A DNA stretch of 41,337 nucleotides from IMG/VR virus record IMGVR_UViG_3300047548_000361, positions 1 to 41,337 of that record, one strand, 5' to 3'. The DNA is from a virus. A program made the translations under genes and the position numbers. This document shows, one piece after another, positions 1 through 6,783 of the stretch. The notes beneath the pieces are model-generated. The model made no database searches and was not told the origin of the DNA. It saw nothing but the letters and a program-made list of their open reading frames with translations. Every line of letters starts with the position of its first letter. Position 1 is the first letter of the stretch.

Positions 1-205
1 CCACCCTCGCGTGTGCGCCCACGTGCCCACGTGCGAGTGCGCCCACGTGCGTATGCGCCCACGTGCCCACGTGCGTATGCGCCCACGTGCCCACGTGCGT
101 ATGCGCCCACGTGCGTATGCGCCCACGTGCGTATGCGCCCACGTGCCCATGTGCGCCCATGTGCGCCCATGTGCCCATGTGCGGGTATGCGCACCCGTTC
201 ACGCG
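1..205. repeat. CACGTG-rich tandem repeat array (left contig end)
   Basis: The stretch is built from short units, mainly GTGCGTATGCGCCCAC (16 bases) and GTGCCCAC (8 bases), giving many copies of the palindrome CACGTG. Towards position 180 the units decay to GCGCCCATGT forms. Its first 126 bases recur at 41180-41305. Both strands stay open across the array (Arg-His-Val or Gly-Ala-Tyr-Ala repeats), but I see no start or ribosome site that supports coding. It lies between two converging transcription units. Repeats of this kind could be terminase or replication-protein binding sites; the sequence alone does not decide. Confidence 0.85.
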
Positions 206-254
206 CCCCTACGCCCCCACCAAGAGTTTTTAAGCACTCATCAAGCCTCCTCTC

Positions 255-329
255 AGTCGATTTAAGCCACGAAACGCCACAAACATTGGCAAGGGTAGCG
301 CCCACAATTTTTCGTCGCTTAAATCGACT
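255..329. repeat. Long inverted repeat, 18-base arms
   Basis: AGTCGATTTAAGC (255-267) is matched perfectly by its reverse complement at 317-329. The match extends to 18 bases with one mismatch (255-272 and 312-329). The arms are separated by about 40 bases. The element sits in the gene-free segment between the tandem repeats and the terminator at 365-395. It may be a protein-binding or cruciform site; no function is evident. Confidence 0.7.
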
Positions 330-364
330 CTCAGCCAGTCGCGCCTGTTTTGACGGGTACGCAC

Positions 365-395
365 AAAAAAGGCCCCAGATGGGGCCTAGTTTTTT
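365..395. terminator. Bidirectional rho-independent terminator
   Basis: Six A (365-370), a perfect GGCCCC-AGAT-GGGGCC stem-loop (371-386) and a TTTTTT run (390-395) give a hairpin with a T tract on both strands. It lies just past the stop of the leftward gene ending at 406, so it ends the 1415-406 operon. It would also block transcription coming the other way out of the repeat region. Confidence 0.9.
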
Positions 396-405
396 GCTGA
401 CTGGC

Positions 406-561
406 TTACAGTTCTATCCAGTTCCCGCTCTTGTCTTGTGTAACGGCTATGACTTCACCCTCTTGAACTGGATCTCTTTCCAGCCCTGTTTCATCTGTAT
501 AGATCCACCCTTCGCGGGTATCTACTGAGCCAGTGCAGGGGTTCATGTAAAAATTTTCCAT
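406..561 (-). CDS. Small hypothetical protein, 51 aa
   Basis: The gene is read leftward from ATG 561 to a TAA at 406-408. It starts four bases after the stop of the upstream gene at 566, and the terminator at 365-395 follows it. The protein is acidic (MENFYMNPCTGSVDTREGW at the N-terminus, ending NWIEL), with one Cys and no membrane segment or signal. I do not recognise a family. Spacing within the operon and the terminator after it support it as the last gene of a four-gene leftward unit. The ribosome site is weak (GGTGAGTGGG), so it may rely on translational coupling. Confidence 0.65.
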   Translation of the reverse strand: MENFYMNPCTGSVDTREGWIYTDETGLERDPVQEGEVIAVTQDKSGNWIEL

Positions 562-565
562 TGTT

Positions 566-940
566 TTACCCACTCACCGTTTCAAGTTTGAATTTTGCGG
601 GTTTGCGGGTGACTTCTTCGACATAAAACGTATAGCAGGCCGACCACAAGTCACATTCGCCCTTCTTCCACTGCTCAATGTCCCGCTTGCTCGCGCAATA
701 CCCTTCAGCGGTTTCTAGAAAAGAAATATCTGCTCTCCCTTCGCCCTCATCCATTGGGTCAAGGTCAAATTCGTAGCTGTCTGGCATCCCAAAAAAATCT
801 CGCACCTTTTGCAATAAATCCTCGATTGTGTCCGCGCTGAATCTGTTATTTCCCGAATACGATACGCCAGTGTCCGGATCACGCCCGTGTCCCCATTCAT
901 CCTTCTCAGCGAACTTAATCCATCCGTTTATCTCGTACAT
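566..940 (-). CDS. Hypothetical protein, 124 aa
   Basis: ATG at 940 is chosen over an in-frame TTG at 955 because GGAG lies about nine bases upstream of the ATG. The protein begins MYEINGWIKFAEKDEW, is rich in Asp, Glu and aromatic residues, and has no membrane segment. It is soluble and acidic, with an alternating pattern that suggests a small alpha/beta fold. Its start follows the stop of the gene at 945-1139 by four bases, so the genes are cotranscribed and probably coupled. I do not recognise the family. Position at the edge of the genome, in a small leftward operon, fits an early host-takeover or accessory role, but that is inference. Confidence 0.7.
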   Translation of the reverse strand: MYEINGWIKFAEKDEWGHGRDPDTGVSYSGNNRFSADTIEDLLQKVRDFFGMPDSYEFDLDPMDEGEGRADISFLETAEGYCASKRDIEQWKKGECDLWSACYTFYVEEVTRKPAKFKLETVSG

Positions 941-944
941 TTTC

Positions 945-1139
945 TTAAACTCCAATATTTTTCAAACCGTATAGAACCTGCTCAATCATCATGAACTGTT
1001 CAGCCGTTATGTTTATCCATTTTGTAGATCGGCCCCCGTCATGATCGGATCGAATCTGAATCTTGAAAACGTCAGATTCTTTGATAGACACGGGCATCAC
1101 ATGAGTCAGTTCTGCGCTTATAAAAGATTGTGTATACAT
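945..1139 (-). CDS. Hypothetical protein, 64 aa
   Basis: This is the second gene of the leftward operon, starting at ATG 1139, three bases after the TAA (1143-1145) of the upstream gene, with GAGG about eight bases before the start. The product begins MYTQSFISAELTHVMPVSI and has a mixed hydrophobic/charged composition with no signal or membrane span. The C-terminal part (EQFMMIEQVLYGLKNIGV) looks helical. No family is recognised. The tight spacing on both sides is the main support for its being real. Confidence 0.65.
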   Translation of the reverse strand: MYTQSFISAELTHVMPVSIKESDVFKIQIRSDHDGGRSTKWINITAEQFMMIEQVLYGLKNIGV

Positions 1140-1142
1140 TGA

Positions 1143-1415
1143 TTAACCCTCGAAAGTAACAGTGTTCCAATCAGCACAAGGGATGAAGTAATACCCCTCG
1201 TTATCTGACCCGACCGTGAATTTATCGCCCCACTTAAGATCCAGTTTTTTGATAAGAGCCCGCGCCGCTTTTGCATGACAGGCTCCGATCCCGCCCTCAT
1301 ATTCGTACGGGATAGTGATAGACCCAGCCTGACAAGTCGCCTTGATGCGAGCGCCACGGCTGTTAGTCGGACCGAAATATTTGGTTGTGATGATTGCGCT
1401 TGATGAAATTTCCAT
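1143..1415 (-). CDS. Hypothetical protein, 90 aa, first gene of leftward operon
   Basis: ATG 1415 (MEISSSAIITTKYFGPTNSR) is preferred to an in-frame TTG at 1430, since GAGG lies nine bases upstream of the ATG. The product has a Gly/Ala-rich middle (YEGGIGACHAKAARALIKKL) and an aromatic C-terminus ending ADWNTVTFEG. It resembles small phage proteins that recur near the ends of siphovirus genomes, but I cannot name a domain. It is the gene nearest the strong leftward promoter at 1546-1574, so it should be the most highly expressed of the four. Confidence 0.7.
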   Translation of the reverse strand: MEISSSAIITTKYFGPTNSRGARIKATCQAGSITIPYEYEGGIGACHAKAARALIKKLDLKWGDKFTVGSDNEGYYFIPCADWNTVTFEG

Positions 1416-1545
1416 GGTCTTAGTCCTCAAATAATCAGGTCTAGAAGTCCCTCGCCTACAGCGGCAAGGAGGATGATTGCGAGAATGGTTGGGTGCATAT
1501 GTGGTACTCGGTCAGTGTCTCAGGCCAGCCCCTCGACTTGCAGAT

Positions 1546-1574
1546 AGTGTATACATGCTTTGACACTTTGTCAA
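1546..1574 (-). promoter_or_regulatory. Leftward sigma70-type promoter
   Basis: On the minus strand a perfect -35 TTGACA (1569-1574) is followed after 17 bases by TACACT (1546-1551), four of six matches to the -10 consensus. Predicted transcription starts near 1539 and runs into the gene starting at 1415. The -35 lies inside an inverted repeat, TTTGACA-CTT-TGTCAAA (1559-1575), so a repressor bound there would block it. The same -35/-10 pair, with an 18-base spacer, occurs at 32192-32221 before the second leftward operon. Confidence 0.75.
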
Positions 1575-1598
1575 ACACTTTTTGCAAAAATATTTTGC
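1559..1598. promoter_or_regulatory. Cluster of operator-like palindromes
   Basis: Three perfect inverted repeats lie nearly end to end: TTTGACA-CTT-TGTCAAA (1559-1575), TTTTTGCAAAAA (1579-1590) and GCAAAA-ATA-TTTTGC (1584-1598). They lie between the leftward promoter and the start of the rightward structural genes at 1666. A -10-like TATAAA at 1642-1647 could serve the rightward gene, though no good -35 is present. The arrangement looks like a control region for diverging transcription. The rest of 1416-1665 shows no gene. Confidence 0.55.
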
Positions 1599-1665
1599 GG
1601 TTTATTGCGGCGTGGTTGTGGGCGTGGTAGGTTCGCGCCCGTATAAATAGCGGACACAAGCGGCC

Positions 1666-2094
1666 ATGGCTACTCAACAGGCAACACCAGCAAAGGATGA
1701 ACCAATACCAGGTTATCCAAACCTTAAACGCAATGGTCGCCCGAAAGGCGCACAAAACAAGACAACCATCACGTTTAGGGAAACCATCACCAATCTATTG
1801 CAAGACAACAGCGCCAACGTAGGCTTATGGCTCGCCCGTGTCTCAGAAGATGACCCAGCGAAAGCCTTGGATCTACTTGCGAAGCTTGCAGAATATGCAG
1901 CGCCTAAGCTGTCGAAGGTCGAGATGCAAAGCGACGTAAGTGTGACCCACGGCTATGCTTTCAGGATCGAAAGGCCTGAAAAAGTGATAGATCCCGCTCT
2001 AGTCAGCGAAAACTCACAGCCAGCGATAGCAAGCGCCATCGACCAAGGCGAAGTGATCCCACTCACCAAAGCGACAGACAAAATTCCCTTATAA
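1666..2094 (+). CDS. Putative terminase small subunit (GRPKG-type)
   Basis: The 142-residue product has an N-terminal basic GRPKGAQNKTT segment (about residues 25-35) and then a helical stretch with DDPAKALDLLAKLAEYAAPK (about 62-81). This pattern is common in phage proteins encoded just before TerL and often annotated as small terminase or DUF5681-like. The expected role is recognition of viral DNA for packaging, partnering TerL. The C-terminal third is Ala/Ser/Asp-rich and probably disordered. No clear ribosome site precedes the ATG, and a TATAAA box lies only about 19 bases upstream, so the mRNA leader may be very short. Assignment rests mostly on position. Confidence 0.6.
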   Translation: MATQQATPAKDEPIPGYPNLKRNGRPKGAQNKTTITFRETITNLLQDNSANVGLWLARVSEDDPAKALDLLAKLAEYAAPKLSKVEMQSDVSVTHGYAFRIERPEKVIDPALVSENSQPAIASAIDQGEVIPLTKATDKIPL

Positions 2095-2142
2095 ATCAAT
2101 GCATGGCGCATAATCGCTATTATGTTAAATAGGCGGCCAATC

Positions 2143-2186
2143 CTTTGAATATCAAAGACTTAGGCGAAAAAAGCTCGAAAGCGAGC
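2143..2186. promoter_or_regulatory. Palindrome and hairpin in the terS-terL gap
   Basis: A 15-base palindrome CTTTGA-ATA-TCAAAG (2143-2157) is followed by a perfect hairpin GCTCG-AAAG-CGAGC (2173-2186), then a CCGACCGACCGACC repeat. They occupy the gene-free 2095-2322 segment between the putative small terminase and TerL, where packaging sites are sometimes found. Function is unknown. The hairpin has no T tract, so it is not a good terminator. Confidence 0.45.
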
Positions 2187-2266
2187 CGACCGACCGACCC
2201 CCGGCACCACCCCTTTTTCTGGCCGAGGGCCATTCCCTGTATCCTATAGCCGAAACAAATTTCAAC

Positions 2267-2320
2267 TTGTAAACCCCAATTTACAAAACCCAAATTCTTT
2301 TTTGTAAAACAGCTTTTACA
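2267..2320. promoter_or_regulatory. Paired TGTAAA inverted repeats before terL
   Basis: Two perfect inverted repeats built from the same half-site occur: TTGTAAA-CCCCAA-TTTACAA (2267-2286) and TGTAAAA-CAGC-TTTTACA (2303-2320). The second ends two bases before the TerL ATG at 2323. TerL lacks a Shine-Dalgarno sequence, so these sites, or the hairpins they form in RNA, replace the usual leader. They may be operators or translational control elements. Confidence 0.55.
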
Positions 2321-2322
2321 CT

Positions 2323-3579
2323 ATGAACGCTCCACCGCCCAAGAACATCAAGATCAGCCTGACCATCCCCCAGGAAGACTTCGTATTCTCGGAAGCTAAA
2401 CACCCCGGAATGGTGGCGGGTTATGGCAGCGGGAAATCACACGCGGCGGTGGTGCGGATCGCAATCAAGGCGCTCCAGTACCCAAACCTGTCATTCGCGT
2501 TCGTAGAGCCGACCTTTGACCTTATTCGCCTGATCGCCTACCCCCGGTTCATGAACCTGTTCGACGAGTGGGGTGTGACCTACAAACTTAACCGCGCCGA
2601 CAACATCATCACGGTGGAGAACGGCGCCCAGATCATTTTTCGGTCAGCGGATACACCGGACAGGCTGGTCGGGTTTGAAGTCGCGGACGCAGTAATCGAC
2701 GAAGCCGACACCTTGCGCCCGGAGCAGGCAGCGGATGTATGGACCAAGATGTTGGGCCGTTGCAGGCAGAACAAGCCGGACGGGGCGCAGAACAGTCTCG
2801 CGGCGGTGTCGACCCCGGAAGGATTCGGCTGGATGTACGAGACATTTGGCAAGACCCTGAAGCCTGGGTACGAACTGATCCGGGCCCCGACCTCCAGCAA
2901 CCCGTATCTTCCTAAAGGTTATGTCGAGCAGTTGGAGGCTACATATTCCAGTGCCCAGCTTGCGGCATATCTGGACGGGCAGTTTGTGAATTTGAACTCC
3001 GGATCGGTATACCCCGGCTTTGATCGGCATCTCAACCACACCAACATCGTCGAGAAGCCGGGAGAGCCGCTTCACATCGGGATGGACTTCAACGTCACCA
3101 ATATGTCGGCCATTGTCCATGTGATTCGGGATAACAAGCCCCGAGCGGTGAACGAAATTGTCAAAGCGTTCGACACGCCGGACATGATCCGGATTATTCA
3201 GGAGCGGTATCGCGGTCACCGGATTTTTGTATACCCGGACGCCTCCGGGTCACAGCGTAAGTCCAACAATGCGTCGATCTCTGACCATGCGCTGCTCAGA
3301 GCGGCGGGGTTTGTGGTGTGCGTCAACACTCGAAACCCGGCGGTGAAGGACCGGGTGCTGTCGATGAACAAGGCGCTGGAGGATAGGGATTACCTGATTA
3401 ACATGGATCGTTGTCCGTTTTTGGCTGAGTCGCTGGAAAAGCAGGCGTATAACAAGGCGGGTGAGCCGGATAAAGGCGCGGGATTTGACCACGCTAATGA
3501 CGCGGCTTCGTATTTTGTGGTATATCGCTATCCTATTCAGAGCAATCGTCCCCGTTTGGCACTCGTTGTAGGTATCTAG
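2323..3579 (+). CDS. terL: Terminase large subunit
   Basis: This is the DNA-packaging motor: an ATPase that pumps DNA into the prohead and a nuclease that cuts the concatemer. The 418-residue protein has Walker A GYGSGKS (33-39) and Walker B AVIDEAD with D126/E127. It has an RNase H-like nuclease domain with candidate metal-binding acids at D255 (GMDFN), D306 (VYPDASG) and D389/D393 (DHANDA). Length and motif order fit a complete TerL. The ATG at 2323 has no Shine-Dalgarno and follows two inverted repeats. The portal gene begins two bases after its stop, so the genes are cotranscribed. Confidence 0.93.
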   Translation: MNAPPPKNIKISLTIPQEDFVFSEAKHPGMVAGYGSGKSHAAVVRIAIKALQYPNLSFAFVEPTFDLIRLIAYPRFMNLFDEWGVTYKLNRADNIITVENGAQIIFRSADTPDRLVGFEVADAVIDEADTLRPEQAADVWTKMLGRCRQNKPDGAQNSLAAVSTPEGFGWMYETFGKTLKPGYELIRAPTSSNPYLPKGYVEQLEATYSSAQLAAYLDGQFVNLNSGSVYPGFDRHLNHTNIVEKPGEPLHIGMDFNVTNMSAIVHVIRDNKPRAVNEIVKAFDTPDMIRIIQERYRGHRIFVYPDASGSQRKSNNASISDHALLRAAGFVVCVNTRNPAVKDRVLSMNKALEDRDYLINMDRCPFLAESLEKQAYNKAGEPDKGAGFDHANDAASYFVVYRYPIQSNRPRLALVVGI

Positions 3580-3580
3580 C

Positions 3581-4978
3581 ATGGCAGTTGACACAAAGCA
3601 CGAAGACTATGACGAGCATTACGCCCAGTGGGAGAGGTGTGAACACGCCGCCGAGGGGCAGGATGAAGTTCATGAGTACGGGGTGAAGTATCTTCCTCGG
3701 CTATCGGGTCAGACCGATCAGGAATACAAGTCTTACAAGCAACGGGCGCTGTTCTATAACGCAACCCAGAGGACCATTGACGGCCTGACGGGTTTGTTGT
3801 TCATCAAACCCCCGGTGATGGAGTATCCGGCTGGGTTGGAGACATTCCTTGAGGATGTCACCATGTCAGGCGTCAACTTGCACCAGTTTGCCGAGATGGT
3901 GGCCGAACAGGTTGTGATGATTGGCCGTTGCGGGGTGCTGGTGGATCACCCGCCCATGACGGAAGCCCTGACGGTTGCACAGGCCGAGTCTCTTGGAATG
4001 CGGCCTTATATGCGGCTCTACGATGCCGAAAGCATCATCAACTGGCGCACTGAGCGCGTTTCAGGCGTAGAAATGCTCGTGCTGGTGGTGTTGGAGGAAG
4101 AGTACAAAGTCTTTAAGGATGAATTCGAGTACGAGTGCAAACCTCAGTGGCGTGTTCTCGATCTACCACCGGAAGGCTACAGACAGCGGGTGTTCAGGAA
4201 AAATGACAAAGGCGATTTTGTTCTTGAGTCGACTATTTACCCGACCTCGCAAGGCCGACCCATTGCCCGGATCCCGTTCGAATTCTTCGGCATCCGGGAC
4301 AACACGCCGTGTATCGACAAACCGCCGCTCCTTGACTTGGTGGACGTAAACCTGAGTCATTACAGGACTACGGCTGATTATGAGCATGGGCTTCATTTCA
4401 CGGGGCTCCCGACCCCAGTGGTGACCGGGTTTTACTCGGACGACCAGACCGCGCAACTGCGGATTGGCTCAGGGACTGCGTGGCTCTTACCCGATCCAGC
4501 GGCTAAGGCGTTCTATTTGGAGTTCACCGGGCAGGGCCTGAGCGAACTCAGAGAAGCACTTAGAGCCAAAGAAGCAATGATGGCGACCCTCGGCGCCAGA
4601 ATCCTCGCGCCTGAGCGCAAGGTGAGTGAAACGGCGCAAGCGGCGGCGATCCATCAGGCGGGTGAAAACTCGGTGCTGGCGTCGATTGCCCAGAGCATCA
4701 GCATTGGCCTGACGCACTGCGTTGAGTGGATGGCGAACTGGGTGGGCGTTTCTGGCACAGTGGAAATTCAGATCAACCGCACCTACCTCCCGAACTCGCT
4801 GACGTACCAAGATGTGCAGGCGCTTGTGCAGTCATGGCAGGCGGGAGCTATCTCGCATCAGACGCTATTCGATAATCTCGTCAAAGGCGATGTCATCTCC
4901 GCTGATGTCAGCTTTGAAGATGAGCGCGAGCGCATTGACCTTACCACCCCCGGCTTGCCTGCACCTAGTCAGGCATGA
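3581..4978 (+). CDS. Portal protein (DUF4055 family)
   Basis: The portal forms the ring at one capsid vertex through which DNA passes and on which TerL docks. The 465-residue product has the look of the DUF4055 family: an N-terminal YLPRLSGQTDQEYKSYKQRA segment and a following NATQRTIDGLTGLLF helix (around residues 55-70). A long beta-rich wing region comes next, then a helical C-terminal half containing SGTAWLLPDP and the barrel region. The C-terminus overlaps the next gene by four bases (ATGA). Position directly after terL is typical. Confidence 0.88.
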   Translation: MAVDTKHEDYDEHYAQWERCEHAAEGQDEVHEYGVKYLPRLSGQTDQEYKSYKQRALFYNATQRTIDGLTGLLFIKPPVMEYPAGLETFLEDVTMSGVNLHQFAEMVAEQVVMIGRCGVLVDHPPMTEALTVAQAESLGMRPYMRLYDAESIINWRTERVSGVEMLVLVVLEEEYKVFKDEFEYECKPQWRVLDLPPEGYRQRVFRKNDKGDFVLESTIYPTSQGRPIARIPFEFFGIRDNTPCIDKPPLLDLVDVNLSHYRTTADYEHGLHFTGLPTPVVTGFYSDDQTAQLRIGSGTAWLLPDPAAKAFYLEFTGQGLSELREALRAKEAMMATLGARILAPERKVSETAQAAAIHQAGENSVLASIAQSISIGLTHCVEWMANWVGVSGTVEIQINRTYLPNSLTYQDVQALVQSWQAGAISHQTLFDNLVKGDVISADVSFEDERERIDLTTPGLPAPSQA

Positions 4979-6027
4979 GCCTCAATGACGATCTGCGGGA
5001 CGAGGCGATAGCGCATCAGATTTATCTATTGCGCTATCAGGCCCAGCTTGTTCGCAGAATTTCTGAGTTTTTCACCGCCATAGATGAGCAGATCAGGCGC
5101 GAATTGTCGGGCCTTGAAGATGGGCTACGCGCAGATCAGGTCGATGCTGAATTGCTCGGTGTTCGTGCGCTGATTCGTGAGGCTTGGGCCCAGGTCAATA
5201 CTGAATTGGCCAGTGAACTAGCGGCGCTGGCTGAGTATGAGGCCCAACATCAGAACGCCGCGCTGGTTGAACTGTCACCTGTTGAACTCATGACCCTCCT
5301 TCCACCCCCTGAGCGCATTGTCGCGGCGGTTGAGACTAACCCGTTCGAGGGCAAGCTGTTGTCCGAGTGGACCACCAAGTTGGAAGATGAAAGCTACGTC
5401 CGGATCAGGGATGCAGTGCGGATGGGTGTTGTGGAGGGAGAGTCTTACGCTCAGATCACCAAACGAGTCGTCGGGACGAAGGCGTTGCGCTATTCGGATG
5501 GCGTCTTGGCGCTGAATCTCCGACAAACGCAGGCGCTGGTTTCTACGGCGGTTGCACACACAACCAATCAGGCTAGACAAGTTTTTTTCGAGGCAAACGA
5601 TGACATTATCAAGGGCGTTCAGTGGGTCAGTACGTTGGATGCTCGCACAACTCCCGTCTGCCAGTCACGGGATGGAAAAGTTTACCCTCTTGACTCTGGG
5701 CCTCGACCACCAGCGCATTTTCGGTGTCGAAGTGTTACGGTGGCCCTCACAAAATCATGGCGAGAACTGGGGATCGACATTGACGAGGCCCCACCAGGAA
5801 CACGCGCTTCGATGGACGGACAGGTACCTGACGCCGAAACCTATCAAACTTGGCTCAAGAAGAAATCTGCTGCGTTCCAAGATGACGTATTGGGACCGAC
5901 CCGTGGAAAATTATTCAGAGAGGGAATGCCACTGGACCGATTTGTAGATGAATCGGGTAAGGAATACACCTTGGCGCAATTACGTTCCAAGGATGCTTCG
6001 TTATTCAAAAAGGCTGGTATTGACTAA
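4975..6027 (+). CDS. Minor head protein (phage Mu F-like)
   Basis: The 350-residue protein carries a helical N-terminal half and, at about residues 217-258, the Mu F-like signature: VSTLDARTTPVC, then PRPPAHFRCRSV. Cys and His residues are placed as in SPP1 gp7/Mu gpF proteins. Such proteins enter the prohead with the portal and help DNA ejection or head assembly. The start overlaps the portal stop (ATGA). After its stop comes an 84-base gap with a promoter-like sequence before the scaffold gene. Confidence 0.87.
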   Translation: MSLNDDLRDEAIAHQIYLLRYQAQLVRRISEFFTAIDEQIRRELSGLEDGLRADQVDAELLGVRALIREAWAQVNTELASELAALAEYEAQHQNAALVELSPVELMTLLPPPERIVAAVETNPFEGKLLSEWTTKLEDESYVRIRDAVRMGVVEGESYAQITKRVVGTKALRYSDGVLALNLRQTQALVSTAVAHTTNQARQVFFEANDDIIKGVQWVSTLDARTTPVCQSRDGKVYPLDSGPRPPAHFRCRSVTVALTKSWRELGIDIDEAPPGTRASMDGQVPDAETYQTWLKKKSAAFQDDVLGPTRGKLFREGMPLDRFVDESGKEYTLAQLRSKDASLFKKAGID

Positions 6028-6046
6028 TTTTATTTTGTGATATAGT
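6020..6046 (+). promoter_or_regulatory. Putative promoter for scaffold/coat genes
   Basis: TTGACT (6020-6025) and an extended -10, TG-A-TATAGT (6038-6046), are separated by 15 bases, short of the optimum but helped by the TG. It overlaps the end of the minor head gene. A small hairpin GTCCC-AGA-GGGAC (6077-6089) follows in the leader. A dedicated promoter here would raise coat and scaffold output above that of the terminase and portal. Confidence 0.5.
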
Positions 6047-6111
6047 CGCCATAACGTGATTGTGTCGCGTTAACCCGTCCCAGAGGGACAACCATCAAAC
6101 CAGAGGTATCG

Positions 6112-6735
6112 ATGGAAATCAGTGAAGAAGAACTCAACGCCAAGATTGCCGAGGCGGTTGAGAATGCGACTGGCGGTTTGTCAAAGAAGAACCAGGAACT
6201 TCTTGCCGAACTAAAAGAAGCGCGAAAGGGTAAAGCAATAGATCCGGCTGAAATTGACAGGCTTCAGGCCAAGATTGATTCACTTGAATCTGATCTGGGT
6301 ACAGCACAAACGGCCAAGAAAGCGCAGGACAAGTTGCTGAAACAGGCTCAGGACGCATTAGCGGCTGAATCTGGTTTCACCCAAAAACTTCTTCTTGATA
6401 ATGGGTTAACTGAGGCATTGGTTAAGGCTAACGTGGCAGCGCAATATCTGCCAGCGGTCAAGGCCATGTTCGGCACACAGGCCAAGATTGTTGTCGAGGG
6501 TGATAACCGCAAGGCGGTCATCGGTGATAAGGATCTTGCAGACTTCATCAGCGGGTGGGCAACCAGCGATGAGGGCAAACATTATGTCGCGGCCCCCGGC
6601 AACGGCGGCGGTGGCGGCGCAGGCGGCTCCAGTGGAGGGTCTGGGCAAAAGATTTGGACTCGTGAAAGGTTCGATGCAGCGTCGCACTTTGAGCGGTCTG
6701 AATTTGCGAAAGCTGGCGGGAAGGTGGAAGGCTAA
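6112..6735 (+). CDS. Capsid scaffolding protein
   Basis: The product is 207 residues long. It has a Glu/Lys-rich helical, probably coiled-coil N-terminal half (about 1-90), a short folded middle, a Gly/Ser linker (about 160-180), and a basic C-terminal segment (KIWTRERFDAASHFERSEFA). Scaffolds use such a C-terminal helix-turn-helix to bind coat protein during prohead assembly. The gene lies immediately before the coat gene, the standard place. The ATG at 6112 follows AGAGG at a good distance. Identification is by architecture and position. Confidence 0.82.
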   Translation: MEISEEELNAKIAEAVENATGGLSKKNQELLAELKEARKGKAIDPAEIDRLQAKIDSLESDLGTAQTAKKAQDKLLKQAQDALAAESGFTQKLLLDNGLTEALVKANVAAQYLPAVKAMFGTQAKIVVEGDNRKAVIGDKDLADFISGWATSDEGKHYVAAPGNGGGGGAGGSSGGSGQKIWTRERFDAASHFERSEFAKAGGKVEG

Positions 6736-6740
6736 ATCCC

Positions 6741-6780
6741 TGATACCTCTCGTCGGTGTAACAACTGACTTGAGGTATCA
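6741..6780 (+). promoter_or_regulatory. Hairpin covering the coat-gene ribosome site
   Basis: TGATACCTC (6741-6749) pairs perfectly with GAGGTATCA (6772-6780). The right arm contains the GAGG Shine-Dalgarno of the coat gene, whose ATG is at 6784. Folded RNA would hide the ribosome site; translation of the scaffold through its stop at 6735 ends just outside the stem. The string GAGGTATC also occurs before the scaffold ATG (6103-6110), so the left arm could pair with either ribosome site. Confidence 0.6.
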
Positions 6781-6783
6781 AAA

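Noticed and set aside
1-205. CRISPR array
   Set aside because: Units are 8-16 bases and directly adjacent, with no unique spacers and no cas genes.
13-528. Open frame through the left tandem repeats (171 codons)
   Set aside because: It is a by-product of a repeat without stops, runs over the terminator and opposite the real small gene at 406-561, and has no ribosome site.
1130-1556. GTGTATACAT at 1130-1139 and 1547-1556 as a shared operator
   Set aside because: The first copy is the start of a coding sequence and the motif is a short self-complementary string; coincidence is likely.
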